The translations under genes and the position numbers were made by a program. From an uncultured Nitrospira sp. (GTDB taxonomy: Bacteria; Nitrospirota; Nitrospiria; Nitrospirales; Nitrospiraceae): a DNA stretch of 55,668 nucleotides. The stretch lies in contig CABVRV010000014.1 in assembly GCA_902500755.1 (NCBI GenBank), positions 1 to 55,668 of the forward strand, in the 5' to 3' direction. The notes under the pieces are model-generated. The model was not told the origin of the DNA. It worked only from the letters and a program-made list of their open reading frames with translations, and did no database searches. This document shows positions 9,561 to 19,507 of the stretch, piece after piece; position 1 is the first letter of the stretch, and the number at the start of each line of letters is the position of its first letter.

Positions 9561-10872
9561 GCGGCTCCTCACCAGTTTTCAGAATATTTTTAAGATTCCC
9601 GAGCTGCGGACTCGAGTGCTGTTCACGCTCGGGATGTTGGTTGTCTATCGAGTGGGCTCACATATCCCGACCCCTGGTATCAACGGAGAAGCACTATCAG
9701 AATTTTTACAGAAACAGGGTGGCGCTCTCTTAGGGTTTCTGGATATTTTTTCAGGCGGTTCGTTGTCACGCCTGACGATCTTTGCGCTGGGCATCATGCC
9801 ATACATCAGCGCGTCGATCATTCTTCAATTATTGACGGTCGTCATCCCACATTTGACCAAGTTGGCCAAGGAGGGTGAACGAGGCCGTAAGAAGATTATT
9901 CAGTACACGCGGTTCGGAACGATCGGCATCGCTCTGATTCAAGGGTTCGGTATTGCGGTTGGATTGGAGCAAATGAATCAGGGGGCGTTTGTGCTCACCG
10001 CCGGATGGGGATTCCGGCTCATGACGGTGATCACGCTCACGGCGGGCACAGGCTTCTTGATGTGGCTGGGTGAGCAGATCACGGAGCGAGGGGTTGGGAA
10101 TGGGATTTCGTTGATCATTTTTGCCGGAATCGTCGCGCGGCTTCCATCGGCGGTCGCACAGACCTACAATTTGTATGAGATCGGCCAGCTCAATGCGTTC
10201 TTATTGGTTGCCTTGGGTCTCCTCATGGTCGCAGTTGTAGCCGCAATCGTCTTTTTGGAAAGCGGGCGAAGAAAGATACCGGTTCAGTATGCGAAGCGAG
10301 TGGTCGGACGAAGGGTTTATGGAGGGCAGAGCACGCATATTCCATTGAAGATCAATACGGCAGGCGTGATTCCTCCCATATTTGCCTCGTCGATCATTGC
10401 GTTTCCTGCGACCATAGCTGGGTTCTTTGAGACGCCATGGATAAAATCTATCGGAATGCAGTTAGCTCCTGGATCACTCCTCTACACGTTGATGTATGTG
10501 GGGCTGATTGTCTTTTTCTGTTTCTTCTATACGGCGGTTGTCCTTAACCCAGTTGATATGGCCGACAACATGAAAAAGTACGGAGGCTTCATTCCAGGGA
10601 TCAGGCCGGGGCAGCGGACCTCCGACTATATCTATAATGTGCTGACGAAAATTACGTTCGCCGGAGCTATTTATCTTGCGATTGTCTGTGTCATTCCTGA
10701 ATTCCTTATTTACAAGCTGAATGTCCCTTTCTATTTCGGAGGAACATCTCTGCTCATCGTAATTGGGGTCGGTCTCGATACCGCTCAGCAGATTGAATCT
10801 CACATGTTGATGCGCAACTACGAGGGGTTTTTAGGTAAAGGGATGGCTCCGTTACGTGGAAGAAGTGGGTAA
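9553..10872 (+). CDS. secY: preprotein translocase subunit SecY
   Basis: SecY is the channel subunit of the SecYEG inner-membrane translocon. The protein is 439 aa with the usual ten-helix hydrophobicity pattern. Motifs seen are [17 protein letters not shown] near the start, [40 protein letters not shown] in the middle, and [20 protein letters not shown] before the cytoplasmic loop. It starts with GTG at 9553 inside the end of rplO, so translation is probably coupled. It occupies the conserved spc-operon place between rplO and adk. Confidence 0.98.
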   Translation: MLERLLTSFQNIFKIPELRTRVLFTLGMLVVYRVGSHIPTPGINGEALSEFLQKQGGALLGFLDIFSGGSLSRLTIFALGIMPYISASIILQLLTVVIPHLTKLAKEGERGRKKIIQYTRFGTIGIALIQGFGIAVGLEQMNQGAFVLTAGWGFRLMTVITLTAGTGFLMWLGEQITERGVGNGISLIIFAGIVARLPSAVAQTYNLYEIGQLNAFLLVALGLLMVAVVAAIVFLESGRRKIPVQYAKRVVGRRVYGGQSTHIPLKINTAGVIPPIFASSIIAFPATIAGFFETPWIKSIGMQLAPGSLLYTLMYVGLIVFFCFFYTAVVLNPVDMADNMKKYGGFIPGIRPGQRTSDYIYNVLTKITFAGAIYLAIVCVIPEFLIYKLNVPFYFGGTSLLIVIGVGLDTAQQIESHMLMRNYEGFLGKGMAPLRGRSG

Positions 10873-10876
10873 GGTT

Positions 10877-11533
10877 ATGCGCTTGGTGTTCCTTGGTGCT
10901 CCAGGGGTTGGGAAAGGTACCCAGGCTGATAAGGCTGCAGCGCACTATGGCATCTGTAAGATCTCGACCGGTGATCTGCTTCGAGAGGCGGTTCGCAATC
11001 AGACTCCTCTTGGCCTCGAAGCCAAAGGGCATATGGATCGAGGAGGATTGGTTCCTGACTCAGTGGTCATTGGATTAGTGCGAGAAAAGCTGGCAGATTC
11101 TTCCATTGCATCTGGGTTTATTCTGGATGGATTTCCAAGAACGGTTCCTCAGGCCGAAGCACTCGCCAAAGTATTGAACGAACGAGGTCTGCATTTAGAT
11201 CGCGTGATTAACTTCGAAGTCTCCCGAAAAGAAATCGTAAGACGTCTGAGTGGGCGTCGAAGTTGTCCCAAGTGCCAAGCGACCTATCACGTCGACTTTG
11301 CCCCATCAAAGATGGGGAACGCTTGTGAGAGGTGCGGAGAAGCATTGACTCAACGGAGCGATGATCAGCGAGAGGCGATCGAAATGCGGCTCCGTGTGTA
11401 TGAAGAACAAACGGCGCCATTGATCAGTTTTTACGAGAAGCAGCATGTGTTGTCGCATCTCAATGGTGCCGAGACGGTGGACGCCGTGTCCCAAAATCTC
11501 TTACAGATGCTGGCGACATACCAGACGGCATGA
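10877..11533 (+). CDS. adk: adenylate kinase with zinc-binding lid
   Basis: Adk catalyses ATP + AMP = 2 ADP. The ATG at 10877 gives MRLVFLGAPGVGKGTQADKA with the P-loop GAPGVGKGT at residues 7-15; the frame extends a few codons upstream into secY but the family start is here. The AMP-binding part TGDLLREAVRNQTPLG and DGFPRTVPQAEAL are present. The lid has CPKC and CERC, the four-Cys zinc form seen in Gram-positives and several other phyla. It is 218 aa. Its stop overlaps the map start. Confidence 0.97.
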   Translation: MRLVFLGAPGVGKGTQADKAAAHYGICKISTGDLLREAVRNQTPLGLEAKGHMDRGGLVPDSVVIGLVREKLADSSIASGFILDGFPRTVPQAEALAKVLNERGLHLDRVINFEVSRKEIVRRLSGRRSCPKCQATYHVDFAPSKMGNACERCGEALTQRSDDQREAIEMRLRVYEEQTAPLISFYEKQHVLSHLNGAETVDAVSQNLLQMLATYQTA

Positions 11534-12279
11534 TCATTCTGAAAACGCCTGCCGAGATTGAAGTCATGGCACAGGCGTCACGGGTAGTCGCTGAGGCATT
11601 GGAGATTGTGAAGAAGGCCGTCCGGCCTGGTATCAGTACGGAAGAGCTAGATCGCATCGCTGAAGAGGAGATACGAGTCAGAGGAGCGCTTCCAGCCTTC
11701 AAAGGCTATCGGAACTATCCAAAGACTCTCTGTGCCTCGGTGAACGATCAGGTGGTTCACGGTATTCCTTCCAGGCGAAAGCTGAAAGAAGGGGATATCA
11801 TCGGGTTAGATCTTGGGGCAATTGTTGGCGGGTTCTATGGGGATTCAGCCGTGACCGTAGCCGTTGGGGCAGTTCCTGGAACAACGGAAAAATTGGTTCA
11901 GGTGACCAAAGAGGCACTCTACTTGGGCATCAAGCAGGCAGTGGTCGGTAATCGTCTTTCAGATATTTCACATGCGGTTCAAGAGCATGTAGAAGCGTCA
12001 GGGTTTTCAGTCGTGACGGAGTTTGTTGGTCATGGTATCGGGCGACAATTGCACGAAGAGCCTCAAGTTCCGAACTATGGAAAACCGGGCCAAGGTCCTC
12101 GGTTACAGCCGGGGATGGTGTTGGCGATTGAACCCATGGTCAATATCGGGCGGAGCGCCGTTCGTGTGCTCGATGATCGATGGACGGCCGTCACGGTAGA
12201 TGGCAGTCTGTCGGCCCATTTCGAACACACAATCGCCATACAGCCCACAGGAACTCCTCGTATCCTGAGTCAGTTGTAG
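11530..12279 (+). CDS. map: methionine aminopeptidase type I
   Basis: Map removes N-terminal Met from nascent proteins. The protein is 249 aa. The di-metal ligands are recognisable: Asp in GLDLGAIVGGFYGDSAV (two Asp), His in FVGHGIGRQLHEEP, Glu in LAIEPMV and Glu in HFEHTIAI. It starts at the ATG at 11530, overlapping the adk stop by four bases (ATGA). The adk-map-infA order is the standard spc-alpha junction. Confidence 0.97.
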   Translation: MIILKTPAEIEVMAQASRVVAEALEIVKKAVRPGISTEELDRIAEEEIRVRGALPAFKGYRNYPKTLCASVNDQVVHGIPSRRKLKEGDIIGLDLGAIVGGFYGDSAVTVAVGAVPGTTEKLVQVTKEALYLGIKQAVVGNRLSDISHAVQEHVEASGFSVVTEFVGHGIGRQLHEEPQVPNYGKPGQGPRLQPGMVLAIEPMVNIGRSAVRVLDDRWTAVTVDGSLSAHFEHTIAIQPTGTPRILSQL

Positions 12280-12320
12280 AAAATGTAGAGCTGGATTCAT
12301 AGGGAAGAATACAAGACGAC

Positions 12321-12539
12321 GTGGCAAAAGAAGAGATTATCGAAGTCCAGGGCTCGGTAGCGGAGACGCTCCCCAACGCCATGTTTCGAGTTAAGCTTGA
12401 TAACGGCCATGTCATACTGGCTCATATCTCAGGGAAAATGAGGATGCACTTCATCCGTATTTTACCCGGCGATAAGGTCACGGTGGAAATGTCGCCTTAT
12501 GATTTAACACGAGGCCGTATCACCTATCGTTTTAAATAG
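12321..12539 (+). CDS. infA: translation initiation factor IF-1
   Basis: IF-1 is an S1-type OB-fold factor that occupies the 30S A site during initiation. The protein is 72 aa, exactly the family length: [19 protein letters not shown], then [20 protein letters not shown] and the ending GRITYRFK. It starts with GTG at 12321, 41 bases after map. Confidence 0.97.
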   Translation: MAKEEIIEVQGSVAETLPNAMFRVKLDNGHVILAHISGKMRMHFIRILPGDKVTVEMSPYDLTRGRITYRFK

Positions 12540-12558
12540 ATGGGGGTTGGGAATTGGT

Positions 12559-12672
12559 ATGAAGGTCAAATCATCAGTCAAGCCCATTTGTGCAAAATGT
12601 AAAGTTGTTCGTCGTCGGGGAGTTGTCCGCATTCTCTGTAAGAACCCTCGCCATAAACAGCGGCAGGGATAG
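12559..12672 (+). CDS. rpmJ: 50S ribosomal protein L36
   Basis: L36 is a 37-residue zinc-ribbon protein of the 50S subunit. The reading frame begins [20 protein letters not shown]. It continues [17 protein letters not shown] and then TAG at 12670-12672. The Cys11, Cys14, Cys27 and His32 ligands show the zinc-binding form. It lies between infA and rpsM, the standard place. Confidence 0.97.
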   Translation: MKVKSSVKPICAKCKVVRRRGVVRILCKNPRHKQRQG

Positions 12673-12784
12673 GGAAGAAGCGTGCTGGAGAAGAGTGAAA
12701 CACCAGCCGTTAGCTGGCAGGACGGACACAGTTGACAGGAAAGCAGTCTAGTAGAACTGTTGAGGACATAGAGCTGGAGGAAGA
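12673..12784 (+). other. alpha-operon leader region before rpsM
   Basis: This 112-base gap is larger than most in the operon. It contains a small hairpin, CCAGC (12703-12707) pairing with GCTGG (12713-12717), and a TTGACA at 12733-12738 without a convincing -10. In E. coli the equivalent leader folds into the S4-binding pseudoknot. I see no proof of that fold here; this is only a candidate regulatory leader. Confidence 0.3.
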
Positions 12785-13180
12785 ATGGCACGTATTGCTG
12801 GCGTCGATCTACCAAGAAATAAGCGAACTGATGTGGGGTTAACGTATATCTACGGGATCGGCCGGACATCTGCCCAACAGATTCTTGATGAAGCTGGGAT
12901 CGATGGGGCGGTTCGTGTCAAGGATTTGAGCGAAGACAAGATCGTCAAGTTGCGCGAAATCATTGAGCGCGATCATCGAGTCGAAGGCGATCTTCGTAAA
13001 GAGGTATCCCTCAATATCAAGCGGCTGATTGATACGGGGACATACCGAGGGTTGCGCCATCGCAAAGGATTGCCGGTCCGTGGTCAGCGGACTAAAACCA
13101 ATGCCAGAACACGTAAGGGACGGCGTGCGGGAGTGAGTAGTAAGCCGCGACCAACGGGCCCGAAATCGTCCGGCGCCTAA
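12785..13180 (+). CDS. rpsM: 30S ribosomal protein S13
   Basis: S13 lies in the 30S head and touches P-site tRNA and the B1 bridges. The protein is 131 aa. It begins [20 protein letters not shown], has [12 protein letters not shown], and the signature [20 protein letters not shown] near residues 95-114. A basic tail of ordinary type follows. The SD is GGAGGAAGA at 12776-12784. Confidence 0.97.
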   Translation: MARIAGVDLPRNKRTDVGLTYIYGIGRTSAQQILDEAGIDGAVRVKDLSEDKIVKLREIIERDHRVEGDLRKEVSLNIKRLIDTGTYRGLRHRKGLPVRGQRTKTNARTRKGRRAGVSSKPRPTGPKSSGA

Positions 13181-13207
13181 TTTGCTGGGAGGTCAGGAGG
13201 GGTTCGC

Positions 13208-13591
13208 ATGAGTGTTAAAAAAGGGAAAAAGAAAGAGCGTCGAATCGTTCAGAGTGGGGTGGCGCATGTGCAAGCGTCATTTAATAATACAATTGTGACG
13301 ATCACCGACATGAGCGGCAATACGGTGGTATGGGCAAGCGCGGGCAACCAAGGGTTCAAAGGATCACGCAAAAGTACACCATTCGCGGCACAGCGAGCTG
13401 GAGAAGCTGCGGCACGAAAGGCCATGGAAAGCGGGATGCGACAAGTTGATGTGTATGTCAATGGCCCAGGTTCTGGGCGAGAGTCCGCGATTCGCTCATT
13501 GCAAGGGGCCGGCTTGCGAATCAATCTCATCCGTGATGTGACACCGATTCCACATAACGGGTGTCGGGCACCCAAGCGGCGCCGCGTTTGA
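13208..13591 (+). CDS. rpsK: 30S ribosomal protein S11
   Basis: S11 forms part of the 30S platform. The protein is 127 aa. It contains [35 protein letters not shown] and the ending [19 protein letters not shown], all family hallmarks. The ATG at 13208 is preceded by a strong SD (CAGGAGGGG, 13194-13202). Confidence 0.98.
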   Translation: MSVKKGKKKERRIVQSGVAHVQASFNNTIVTITDMSGNTVVWASAGNQGFKGSRKSTPFAAQRAGEAAARKAMESGMRQVDVYVNGPGSGRESAIRSLQGAGLRINLIRDVTPIPHNGCRAPKRRRV

Positions 13592-13677
13592 GTTCATGAA
13601 TCAAGGAATCCGTTTTTGAAGAAGTCTGAAGAGGTCATGGTAGGTGAATCAGTAAGCTAATTCCCGAGGAGGACGCA

Positions 13678-14304
13678 GTGGCAAAGTATCGTGGTCCTGT
13701 CTGTCGGTTGTGTCGACGAGAAGGTGAGAAGCTCTTTCTCAAGGGGACTCGCTGTATGACGGAAAAATGCGCCATCGAACGGCGGAGTTATCCACCTGGG
13801 CAACATGGGCAGGGGCGTCAACGCACCTCCGACTATAGCCTTCAGCTTCGAGAGAAGCAGAAGTTGAGACGAATCTATGGGCTTCAGGAGTGCCAGTTTC
13901 GGGGCGTGTTTGAACGTGCGGAACGACAGACCGGCGTCACCGGCGACGCCCTACTGCGTCTCCTTGAATGTCGATTGGATAATGTGACCTATCGTCTGGG
14001 GTTTGGTGCGTCACGCAAGCAGGCTCGTCAGATGGTCAGTCACGGGCATTTCATGCTGAATGGCAAGAAGATTACGGTTGCTGGTGCGCTGGTGAAGCCG
14101 GGCGATGTGATTGAAATTCGCGAGCGAAGTCGAGACATGGCTGCAATCCAAGCTGCATTGGAATCTGTCGATAGCCGAGGGATTCCTGACTGGCTCGAAT
14201 TGGATAAAGGTGCATTCAAGGGAATTGTACGGTCCTTGCCGGCGAAGGAGCAGATCGCGTTACCGGTGAACGAACAGATGGTGGTGGAGTTGTATTCGCG
14301 CTAG
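13678..14304 (+). CDS. rpsD: 30S ribosomal protein S4
   Basis: S4 nucleates 30S assembly and often represses the alpha operon. The protein is 208 aa. It starts with GTG at 13678 behind a strong SD (GAGGAGGA, 13666-13673). The N-terminal domain carries a four-Cys zinc site: CRLC at residues 9-12, then Cys26 and Cys31. The S4 RNA-binding domain RLDNVTYRLGFGASRKQARQ is near the middle. Confidence 0.97.
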   Translation: MAKYRGPVCRLCRREGEKLFLKGTRCMTEKCAIERRSYPPGQHGQGRQRTSDYSLQLREKQKLRRIYGLQECQFRGVFERAERQTGVTGDALLRLLECRLDNVTYRLGFGASRKQARQMVSHGHFMLNGKKITVAGALVKPGDVIEIRERSRDMAAIQAALESVDSRGIPDWLELDKGAFKGIVRSLPAKEQIALPVNEQMVVELYSR

Positions 14305-14382
14305 TCCGCCTTGGTCTTTCGTTCCGTCGGTCCGGAGTCATCTGTCAACGTATTCGTTACTCGATGGTATGGAGGGTCGGTC

Positions 14383-15387
14383 ATGATCAAAGCGATGAAG
14401 GACTTTCAGATCCCGATACGGGTGGAAGCCGACAAGGATGCACATTCGCCCACGTTCGGTCGGTTTACAACGGAAGCATTCGAACGGGGGTTCGGCACGA
14501 CAATTGGGAATGCCCTCCGTCGCATTTTGTTGTCGTCGCTCACGGGAGCTGCTGTGACCACCGTGAAGATCGAAGGAGTCGTCCACGAATTTTCGACGAT
14601 TGCAGGTGTCACCGAAGATGTCACGGCGATTATTCTGAATATTAAGAGTCTGCGGTTGGCGCTTCACACGGATAAACCAAAGACGATTCGACTGAAGAAG
14701 AAAGGGCCAGGGGAGGCAAAGGGCTCCGACATCCTTCACGATGCGGATGTGACGATTTTGACGCCTGATCTGCATATCGCCACGCTTGACAAGGATGCCA
14801 CGTTGGACATTGAAATGACCATCAAGCATGGGCGGGGTTATGTGCCGGCAGAACGCAATAAAGAAGAAGGATTGCCGATCGGAGTGATCGCCATCGACTC
14901 CATTTTCTCACCGATCAAACGAGTCAATTTTTATGTTGAGAATGCGCGTGTTGGGCGTATGACTGATTACGATAAGCTGACAATGGAAATCTGGACAGAC
15001 GGAACCATTAGCCCAAGAGACGCTCTATCGACCGGGGCAGGCATTTTACGTGAACATTTGGATATTTTTATCAATCCAGAGGAGCGAAGCGAAGGGAAAA
15101 GCGAGATCGGCTATGAGGAGTCTCAGCGAGAGGTGAATAGAAATCTCTTGCGTAGTGTAAACGAGTTGGAATTATCTGTTCGAGCGGCCAATTGTCTCAA
15201 AAACGCGAATATCAAAACCATCGCCGATCTTGTGCAAAAATCTGAAGGGGAGATGCTCCGTACGAAAAACTTTGGGAAGAAATCTCTCAACGAGATTAAG
15301 GAAATTCTCACTGAGATGGGACTTTCGTTGGGAACCAAAATAGAGGATGGGCCTTCGCCACACAATGGAAGCCCAAATCCTGAATGA
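14383..15387 (+). CDS. rpoA: RNA polymerase subunit alpha
   Basis: RpoA starts RNA polymerase assembly and binds UP elements and activators through its C-terminal domain. I chose the ATG at 14383, preceded by GGAGGG at 14371-14376. It gives [17 protein letters not shown] and 334 aa; the open frame reaches 14311 but that part is not family-like. The N-terminal domain has [20 protein letters not shown]. The alpha-CTD includes [20 protein letters not shown]. An acidic linker ([14 protein letters not shown]) joins them. Confidence 0.98.
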   Translation: MIKAMKDFQIPIRVEADKDAHSPTFGRFTTEAFERGFGTTIGNALRRILLSSLTGAAVTTVKIEGVVHEFSTIAGVTEDVTAIILNIKSLRLALHTDKPKTIRLKKKGPGEAKGSDILHDADVTILTPDLHIATLDKDATLDIEMTIKHGRGYVPAERNKEEGLPIGVIAIDSIFSPIKRVNFYVENARVGRMTDYDKLTMEIWTDGTISPRDALSTGAGILREHLDIFINPEERSEGKSEIGYEESQREVNRNLLRSVNELELSVRAANCLKNANIKTIADLVQKSEGEMLRTKNFGKKSLNEIKEILTEMGLSLGTKIEDGPSPHNGSPNPE

Positions 15388-15411
15388 CGCTTTTTAGCCG
15401 AGAGGAACACC

Positions 15412-15843
15412 GTGCGACATAGGAAAAAAGGACGGCAACTTGGGAGGCAGACCAAACACCGAGGAGCATTGTTCAGAAACTTGGTCACTTCATTGTTGGA
15501 GCAGGAGCGAATTGAGACGACTGGAGCGAAAGCGAAGGAGCTACGAGGATTTACTGATCGCATGATCACGCTTGGTAAAGAGGGAACTCTCCCCGCGAGA
15601 CGACGCGCTCTGAGCTTTCTTCGGAGCAAGACCGTTGTGTCCAAGCTATTTGACGATGTTGCAGGACGATTCAAGGATCGATCCGGAGGATACACCAGAA
15701 TCATCAAGACTCGTCGGCGTATTGGTGATGCTGCTGAAATGGTCGCAATCGAGTTGGTTTCCCGCCAAGAGGTTCCCCATAAGAAAACGACGGCTGCTTC
15801 CAAGGCGCAGCCTGCGTCCGGAGAGTCTGGGTCCTCGACATAG
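15412..15843 (+). CDS. rplQ: 50S ribosomal protein L17
   Basis: L17 is the last gene of the translation super-operon. The protein is 143 aa with GTG start ([20 protein letters not shown]) and the helix [20 protein letters not shown]. The C-terminal 25 residues are an Ala/Ser/Thr-rich tail beyond the roughly 120-residue core, which is common in several phyla. A strong terminator begins 29 bases after the stop. Confidence 0.97.
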   Translation: MRHRKKGRQLGRQTKHRGALFRNLVTSLLEQERIETTGAKAKELRGFTDRMITLGKEGTLPARRRALSFLRSKTVVSKLFDDVAGRFKDRSGGYTRIIKTRRRIGDAAEMVAIELVSRQEVPHKKTTAASKAQPASGESGSST

Positions 15844-15872
15844 TGTTCTTGGGCAGTCCGCTGGGCGATGAT

Positions 15873-15910
15873 GAAACGACTCCCACATGAGTTCATGTGG
15901 GAGTCGTTTC
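15873..15910 (+). terminator. intrinsic terminator after rplQ
   Basis: A perfect 18-base inverted repeat occupies 15873-15890 and 15893-15910 with a two-base centre. It reads GAAACGACTCCCACATGA on the left arm. The T-rich end of the right arm and the following GTTTCT could act as the release tract. It closes the ribosomal protein operon. Confidence 0.85.
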
Positions 15911-15931
15911 GTTTCTAGACCCTGGCGGACG

Positions 15932-15960
15932 TTTACATGGTAGCCCGTGCATGCTACGAT
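15932..15960 (+). promoter_or_regulatory. sigma-70-type promoter for lptC operon
   Basis: TTTACA at 15932-15937 and TACGAT at 15955-15960 are separated by exactly 17 bases, close to the sigma-70 consensus. It lies between the rplQ terminator and lptC, 46 bases before the lptC start. It is assigned from sequence only. Confidence 0.6.
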
Positions 15961-16006
15961 CGTGCCAGGGTTCGTTGTGGGATTATGCCAGGGGCACGCC
16001 TAATTC

Positions 16007-16579
16007 ATGTGGGAGCTTATAGCGAGACGCGCTCTTTTGGCATCGAGTGTGCTATTGGCCGCATTCCTTGGGTATCTTCTCGTCAGAAATGCAGATTCTC
16101 TGCCGACTAGCCAGCCGATTTCTCTTGAGCCACTGGAACAAGCTGATGCCAAGCTCTCGGAGTTTATTTTTACGCAATCGAAAGGTGATGCGGTGCAATG
16201 GCAAGTACAGGCAAAGCAGGCTCGGGTATTTGAGCAAGAAAAGCAAGCGTTGCTCCATGATGTGGCTCTCACTTTTTACGGGGGAGACGGTGAGCAAGTA
16301 ACGGTCCATGGCGAAGAAGGAACACTCGATACGGCGAGCAAGAAGTTTGTGCTGTCGAATCGAGAGGCGCCTATCATTGTGACAACTAGGAGCGGATACA
16401 CGATTTATACCAACCATTTGGTCTGGATAGATCAGGCTAAAGAAATTCGAACGGAAGATCCTGTCCGAATCGTAGGACATGGGTTGGAGATAAGAGGTCT
16501 TGGATTGCTCGGGCGGATGGAATCGGAAGAATTTGAGGTTCTAGGCGATGTTCATGTGGATCTCGTTTCTGCTTCTTAA
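16007..16579 (+). CDS. lptC: LPS export protein LptC
   Basis: LptC is the bitopic inner-membrane protein that passes lipopolysaccharide from LptBFG to LptA. The protein is 190 aa. One N-terminal membrane helix is seen (residues 7-26, LASSVLLAAFLGYLLV). The periplasmic beta-jellyroll that follows has the family pattern: QWQVQAKQARVFEQEKQALL, then GTLDTASKKFVLSN. It overlaps lptA by 32 bases and is followed by lptB, which supports the call. Sequence similarity in this family is low, so context matters. Confidence 0.9.
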   Translation: MWELIARRALLASSVLLAAFLGYLLVRNADSLPTSQPISLEPLEQADAKLSEFIFTQSKGDAVQWQVQAKQARVFEQEKQALLHDVALTFYGGDGEQVTVHGEEGTLDTASKKFVLSNREAPIIVTTRSGYTIYTNHLVWIDQAKEIRTEDPVRIVGHGLEIRGLGLLGRMESEEFEVLGDVHVDLVSAS

Positions 16580-17159
16580 CATCATATGTTTTGGAAGCAC
16601 GTCCGCCGCTCTTTCTACGGAACCCAGAAATCTGAGACAGAGCGTTGAGGCGCCTGGTGTTCCGACTACCATTACGTCTAAGAAAATGACGGTTCGCAAT
16701 CAAGATAGTCAGGCAGTGTTCGAGGGGATGGTTGTGCTGACTCGAGGCCCTCTTGTTGTTCATTCAGATAAAATGGTGGTGTCGTTTCATTCTCGAAAGC
16801 GAGACCTTATCCAGCCGTCGTCCAATGGAGCGAACCACGAGGAGCCGGCTCAGAACGTCTCTTCAACTAAAGGAAGCAGTGCCACATCGACGATTTCAAA
16901 TCGTTCCGTCAGTCGAATCGAAGCGACTGCGGATGCTCACCCTGTCAAGATTGAATATGAGAATGGCAACGCCACCTGCCAAAAAGCCGTGTATTTCATC
17001 GACGGCGACAAAGTTGTGTTAACTGGTGAACCAGTGGCATGGGAGAGGGGGACCCGTGTCAGCGGTAGGCAGATCACAATTTTTCTGACTGAAGAGCGGA
17101 GTGTGGTAGAAGGAGGGTCTCACCTTCGCATCGAAGGTGAGGAGGCGGATAAGCCGTGA
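16548..17159 (+). CDS. lptA: LPS transport periplasmic protein LptA
   Basis: LptA forms the periplasmic bridge carrying LPS to LptD. The protein is 203 aa with a signal peptide (WISFLLLNIICFGSTSAALS, residues 4-23). The OstA-like repeats follow: TTITSKKMTVRNQDSQAVFE, GPLVVHSDKMVVSF and VVLTGEPVAWERGTRVSGRQ. A Ser/Asn-rich insert around residues 85-120 interrupts the core. It starts inside the 3' end of lptC (ATG at 16548 or 16554) and overlaps lptB by four bases. Confidence 0.92.
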   Translation: MFMWISFLLLNIICFGSTSAALSTEPRNLRQSVEAPGVPTTITSKKMTVRNQDSQAVFEGMVVLTRGPLVVHSDKMVVSFHSRKRDLIQPSSNGANHEEPAQNVSSTKGSSATSTISNRSVSRIEATADAHPVKIEYENGNATCQKAVYFIDGDKVVLTGEPVAWERGTRVSGRQITIFLTEERSVVEGGSHLRIEGEEADKP

Positions 17160-17938
17160 CTCAGGGTATTCACGCTGGACCGGGAGTTCTTATCGATTCA
17201 CGCTCCGCACAGACTGGAGACTGTCTACAGGCTACGGGATTAGTCAAAAGTTTCCGTGGTCGAAAAGTCGTCAAAGGAGTCGCAATCGAAGTCTATGCGG
17301 GTGAGGTAGTCGGCCTTCTTGGTCCTAATGGGGCTGGGAAGACCACCATTTTCGACATGGTGGTGGGTTTATGCCAGCCTGATGAAGGGGAAATAACCTT
17401 CAAGGGAGAATCGGTTACCAGCCTGCCGATGTATAAGCGAGCACGAAGGGGAATCGGGTACCTTCCTCAGGAATCATCAGTCTTTCGCCGGCTTTCCGTA
17501 GAGCATAATGTCTTGGCGATTCTTGAAATGCTGGGGTATGCTCGTAAAGAACGGAGTCAACGGGTGGACGCTCTGCTCAAAGAGTTGGATCTGCTCCATA
17601 TTCGTAAGAGTATGGCCTATGCCCTGTCAGGAGGAGAGCGGCGACGTTTAGAGATTACAAGAGCCTTGGCAGCCACGCCGTCATTCATGTTGTTGGATGA
17701 GCCGTTCGCGGGGATTGACCCCATCGCTGTTGCAGATATTCAACAGATCATCACTCGGTTGAAAAACAAAGGGATCGGAATACTCATTACCGATCATAAC
17801 GTCCAGGAAACTCTATCCATAGTCGACCGAGCTTACATCATCAACGAAGGGTTGATTCTGGAATCCGGACCTCCTGAGGTGATCGTTCAGAGTGAAACTG
17901 CTCGAGCGGTCTACCTCGGGGAACAGTTCAAGTTATAG
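17156..17938 (+). CDS. lptB: LPS export ABC ATPase LptB
   Basis: LptB is the cytoplasmic ATPase powering LPS extraction. The protein is 260 aa. Walker A is GPNGAGKT (residues 55-62), the Q-loop is YLPQESSVFRRLSVEHNVL, the signature is YALSGGERRRLEITRAL, and Walker B is FMLLDEPFAGIDP. It starts with GTG at 17156 overlapping the lptA stop (GTGA). The first 25 residues before the ABC core are longer than in E. coli; an internal start is possible but none is clearly better. Confidence 0.96.
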   Translation: MTQGIHAGPGVLIDSRSAQTGDCLQATGLVKSFRGRKVVKGVAIEVYAGEVVGLLGPNGAGKTTIFDMVVGLCQPDEGEITFKGESVTSLPMYKRARRGIGYLPQESSVFRRLSVEHNVLAILEMLGYARKERSQRVDALLKELDLLHIRKSMAYALSGGERRRLEITRALAATPSFMLLDEPFAGIDPIAVADIQQIITRLKNKGIGILITDHNVQETLSIVDRAYIINEGLILESGPPEVIVQSETARAVYLGEQFKL

Positions 17939-17955
17939 AGGATGAGCCGTCAACG

Positions 17956-19461
17956 ATGAAATTGCGTCTGGATCTGAAACTTAGTCAGAAGTTGATCATG
18001 ACGCCGCAGTTGCAGCAGGCAATTAAACTGTTGCAGTTGTCACGCCTTGAGTTGCAACAGAGCCTGACCCAACACCTCTTGGAGAATCCTTTGCTGGATG
18101 AGCTCCAATCTGATGGAGAAGAAAATGAGTCCTCTAGCAATGATGAGAAAGCAGAGGAAGCCTCAGCTGCGGCAGGACAGGAGCCGGTCAGTACTGTGGA
18201 AACACCGGAAGAACGAGGGTCTCCTGAGGAGTTTTCCGCATCCGGGTGGGAAGAATACTTCGGTAGGGATCGGCGGGACGGACAGTCTGAATACTCCGGA
18301 GCGTCTGATGATTTCCCCTCATATGAACAGACGGTAGCAAAGGCGACGTCCCTTGAAGAGCATCTCCTCTGGCAGTTGTCTCTATCTGCCCTTTCCGATC
18401 GAGACAAAGAACTTGGTCGGTTAATTATTGGTAATCTGGATGATGATGGCTATCTTCGCATTCCGTTGACTGAGGTTGTGGCTGGTTCTACGTTTACTGA
18501 AACTGAGGCCGAATCTGTACTCAGGGACATTCAGACCTTCGATCCCACTGGAGTCGCCGCAAGAGATCTGGCGGAATGCCTTTTGCTGCAACTAGGACAT
18601 TTGGGTCGCAACCCATTCGGTTCGCTCGGCTCTCCTCCCGGAGCACTCAAAGGATCGGTGATTGAAAGCATTATTCAGCATCATCTAAAGGATTTAGAGA
18701 GAAGGCAGTATGCGAAAATTGCGAAAGCCTTAAACGTCACGATCGAGGAAGTATTCCAAGCTACAAAGATCATCGGTGAGCTCGAGCCCAAACCGGGGAG
18801 ACCATTCACCAACACCCAGAACTATGTCATCGTACCAGACGTGTTTGTCGTCAAGAATGAAGGGGAGTGGGTTGTCCTGTTGAACGATGATGGTCTTCCA
18901 CGGATGAGGATCAGCCCGTACTACAAGCAGCTCATTTCCTCCGGACAGGGTGGAACCCCAGAAACCAAAGCATATATGGATGAGAAACTGCGGGCCGCGC
19001 AATGGGTCATTCGAAGCATCGAGCAACGCAATAGAACCATAGTCAAGGTGGTGTCGAGCATTGTGAAATTTCAGGAGCAGTTTTTTGAGCAAGGGGTGCA
19101 GTGCCTCAAGCCTTTGGTCCTCAAGCAGGTGGCAGAAGACATTGGAATGCACGAATCCACGATTAGCCGTGTGACAGCGAACAAGTATATGTATTGTCCA
19201 CAGGGCATGTTGGAGCTCAAATATTTCTTCAATGCCGGACTTCAGCGAACTGATGAACCATCGAGCATGCACTCCTCTGTATCCGTTAGAGATATGATTA
19301 AAAACATGGTGGCAGAAGAGGATGGAAAACGTCCTTTGAAAGATGAGGAGATTGCGGCTAGGCTTCGTACCCAGGGTGTCCTCATCGCTAGGAGGACCGT
19401 GGCTAAGTATCGAGCTGAATTGAATATTGCATCCGCCAGTCAACGCAAACGATTCTTTTGA
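17956..19461 (+). CDS. rpoN: RNA polymerase sigma-54 factor
   Basis: RpoN directs RNA polymerase to -24/-12 promoters that need an AAA+ activator. The protein is 501 aa. Region I is LDLKLSQKLIMTPQLQQAIK (residues 4-23). An acidic linker (residues about 52-110) follows, then the core-binding domain, and the RpoN box ARRTVAKYRAEL at residues 478-489. It lies 17 bases after lptB, the position widely conserved in diderm bacteria, followed by hpf. Confidence 0.98.
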   Translation: MKLRLDLKLSQKLIMTPQLQQAIKLLQLSRLELQQSLTQHLLENPLLDELQSDGEENESSSNDEKAEEASAAAGQEPVSTVETPEERGSPEEFSASGWEEYFGRDRRDGQSEYSGASDDFPSYEQTVAKATSLEEHLLWQLSLSALSDRDKELGRLIIGNLDDDGYLRIPLTEVVAGSTFTETEAESVLRDIQTFDPTGVAARDLAECLLLQLGHLGRNPFGSLGSPPGALKGSVIESIIQHHLKDLERRQYAKIAKALNVTIEEVFQATKIIGELEPKPGRPFTNTQNYVIVPDVFVVKNEGEWVVLLNDDGLPRMRISPYYKQLISSGQGGTPETKAYMDEKLRAAQWVIRSIEQRNRTIVKVVSSIVKFQEQFFEQGVQCLKPLVLKQVAEDIGMHESTISRVTANKYMYCPQGMLELKYFFNAGLQRTDEPSSMHSSVSVRDMIKNMVAEEDGKRPLKDEEIAARLRTQGVLIARRTVAKYRAELNIASASQRKRFF

Positions 19462-19507
19462 TAACCGCTGCGCTGCATCCAAAGAAATACACAACTTGGA
19501 GGTAGGC

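Noticed and set aside
15123-15896. A 257-codon minus-strand frame opposite rpoA and rplQ
   Set aside because: It lies wholly antisense to two clear family proteins and gives low-complexity Ser/Arg-rich sequence; it is a shadow frame.
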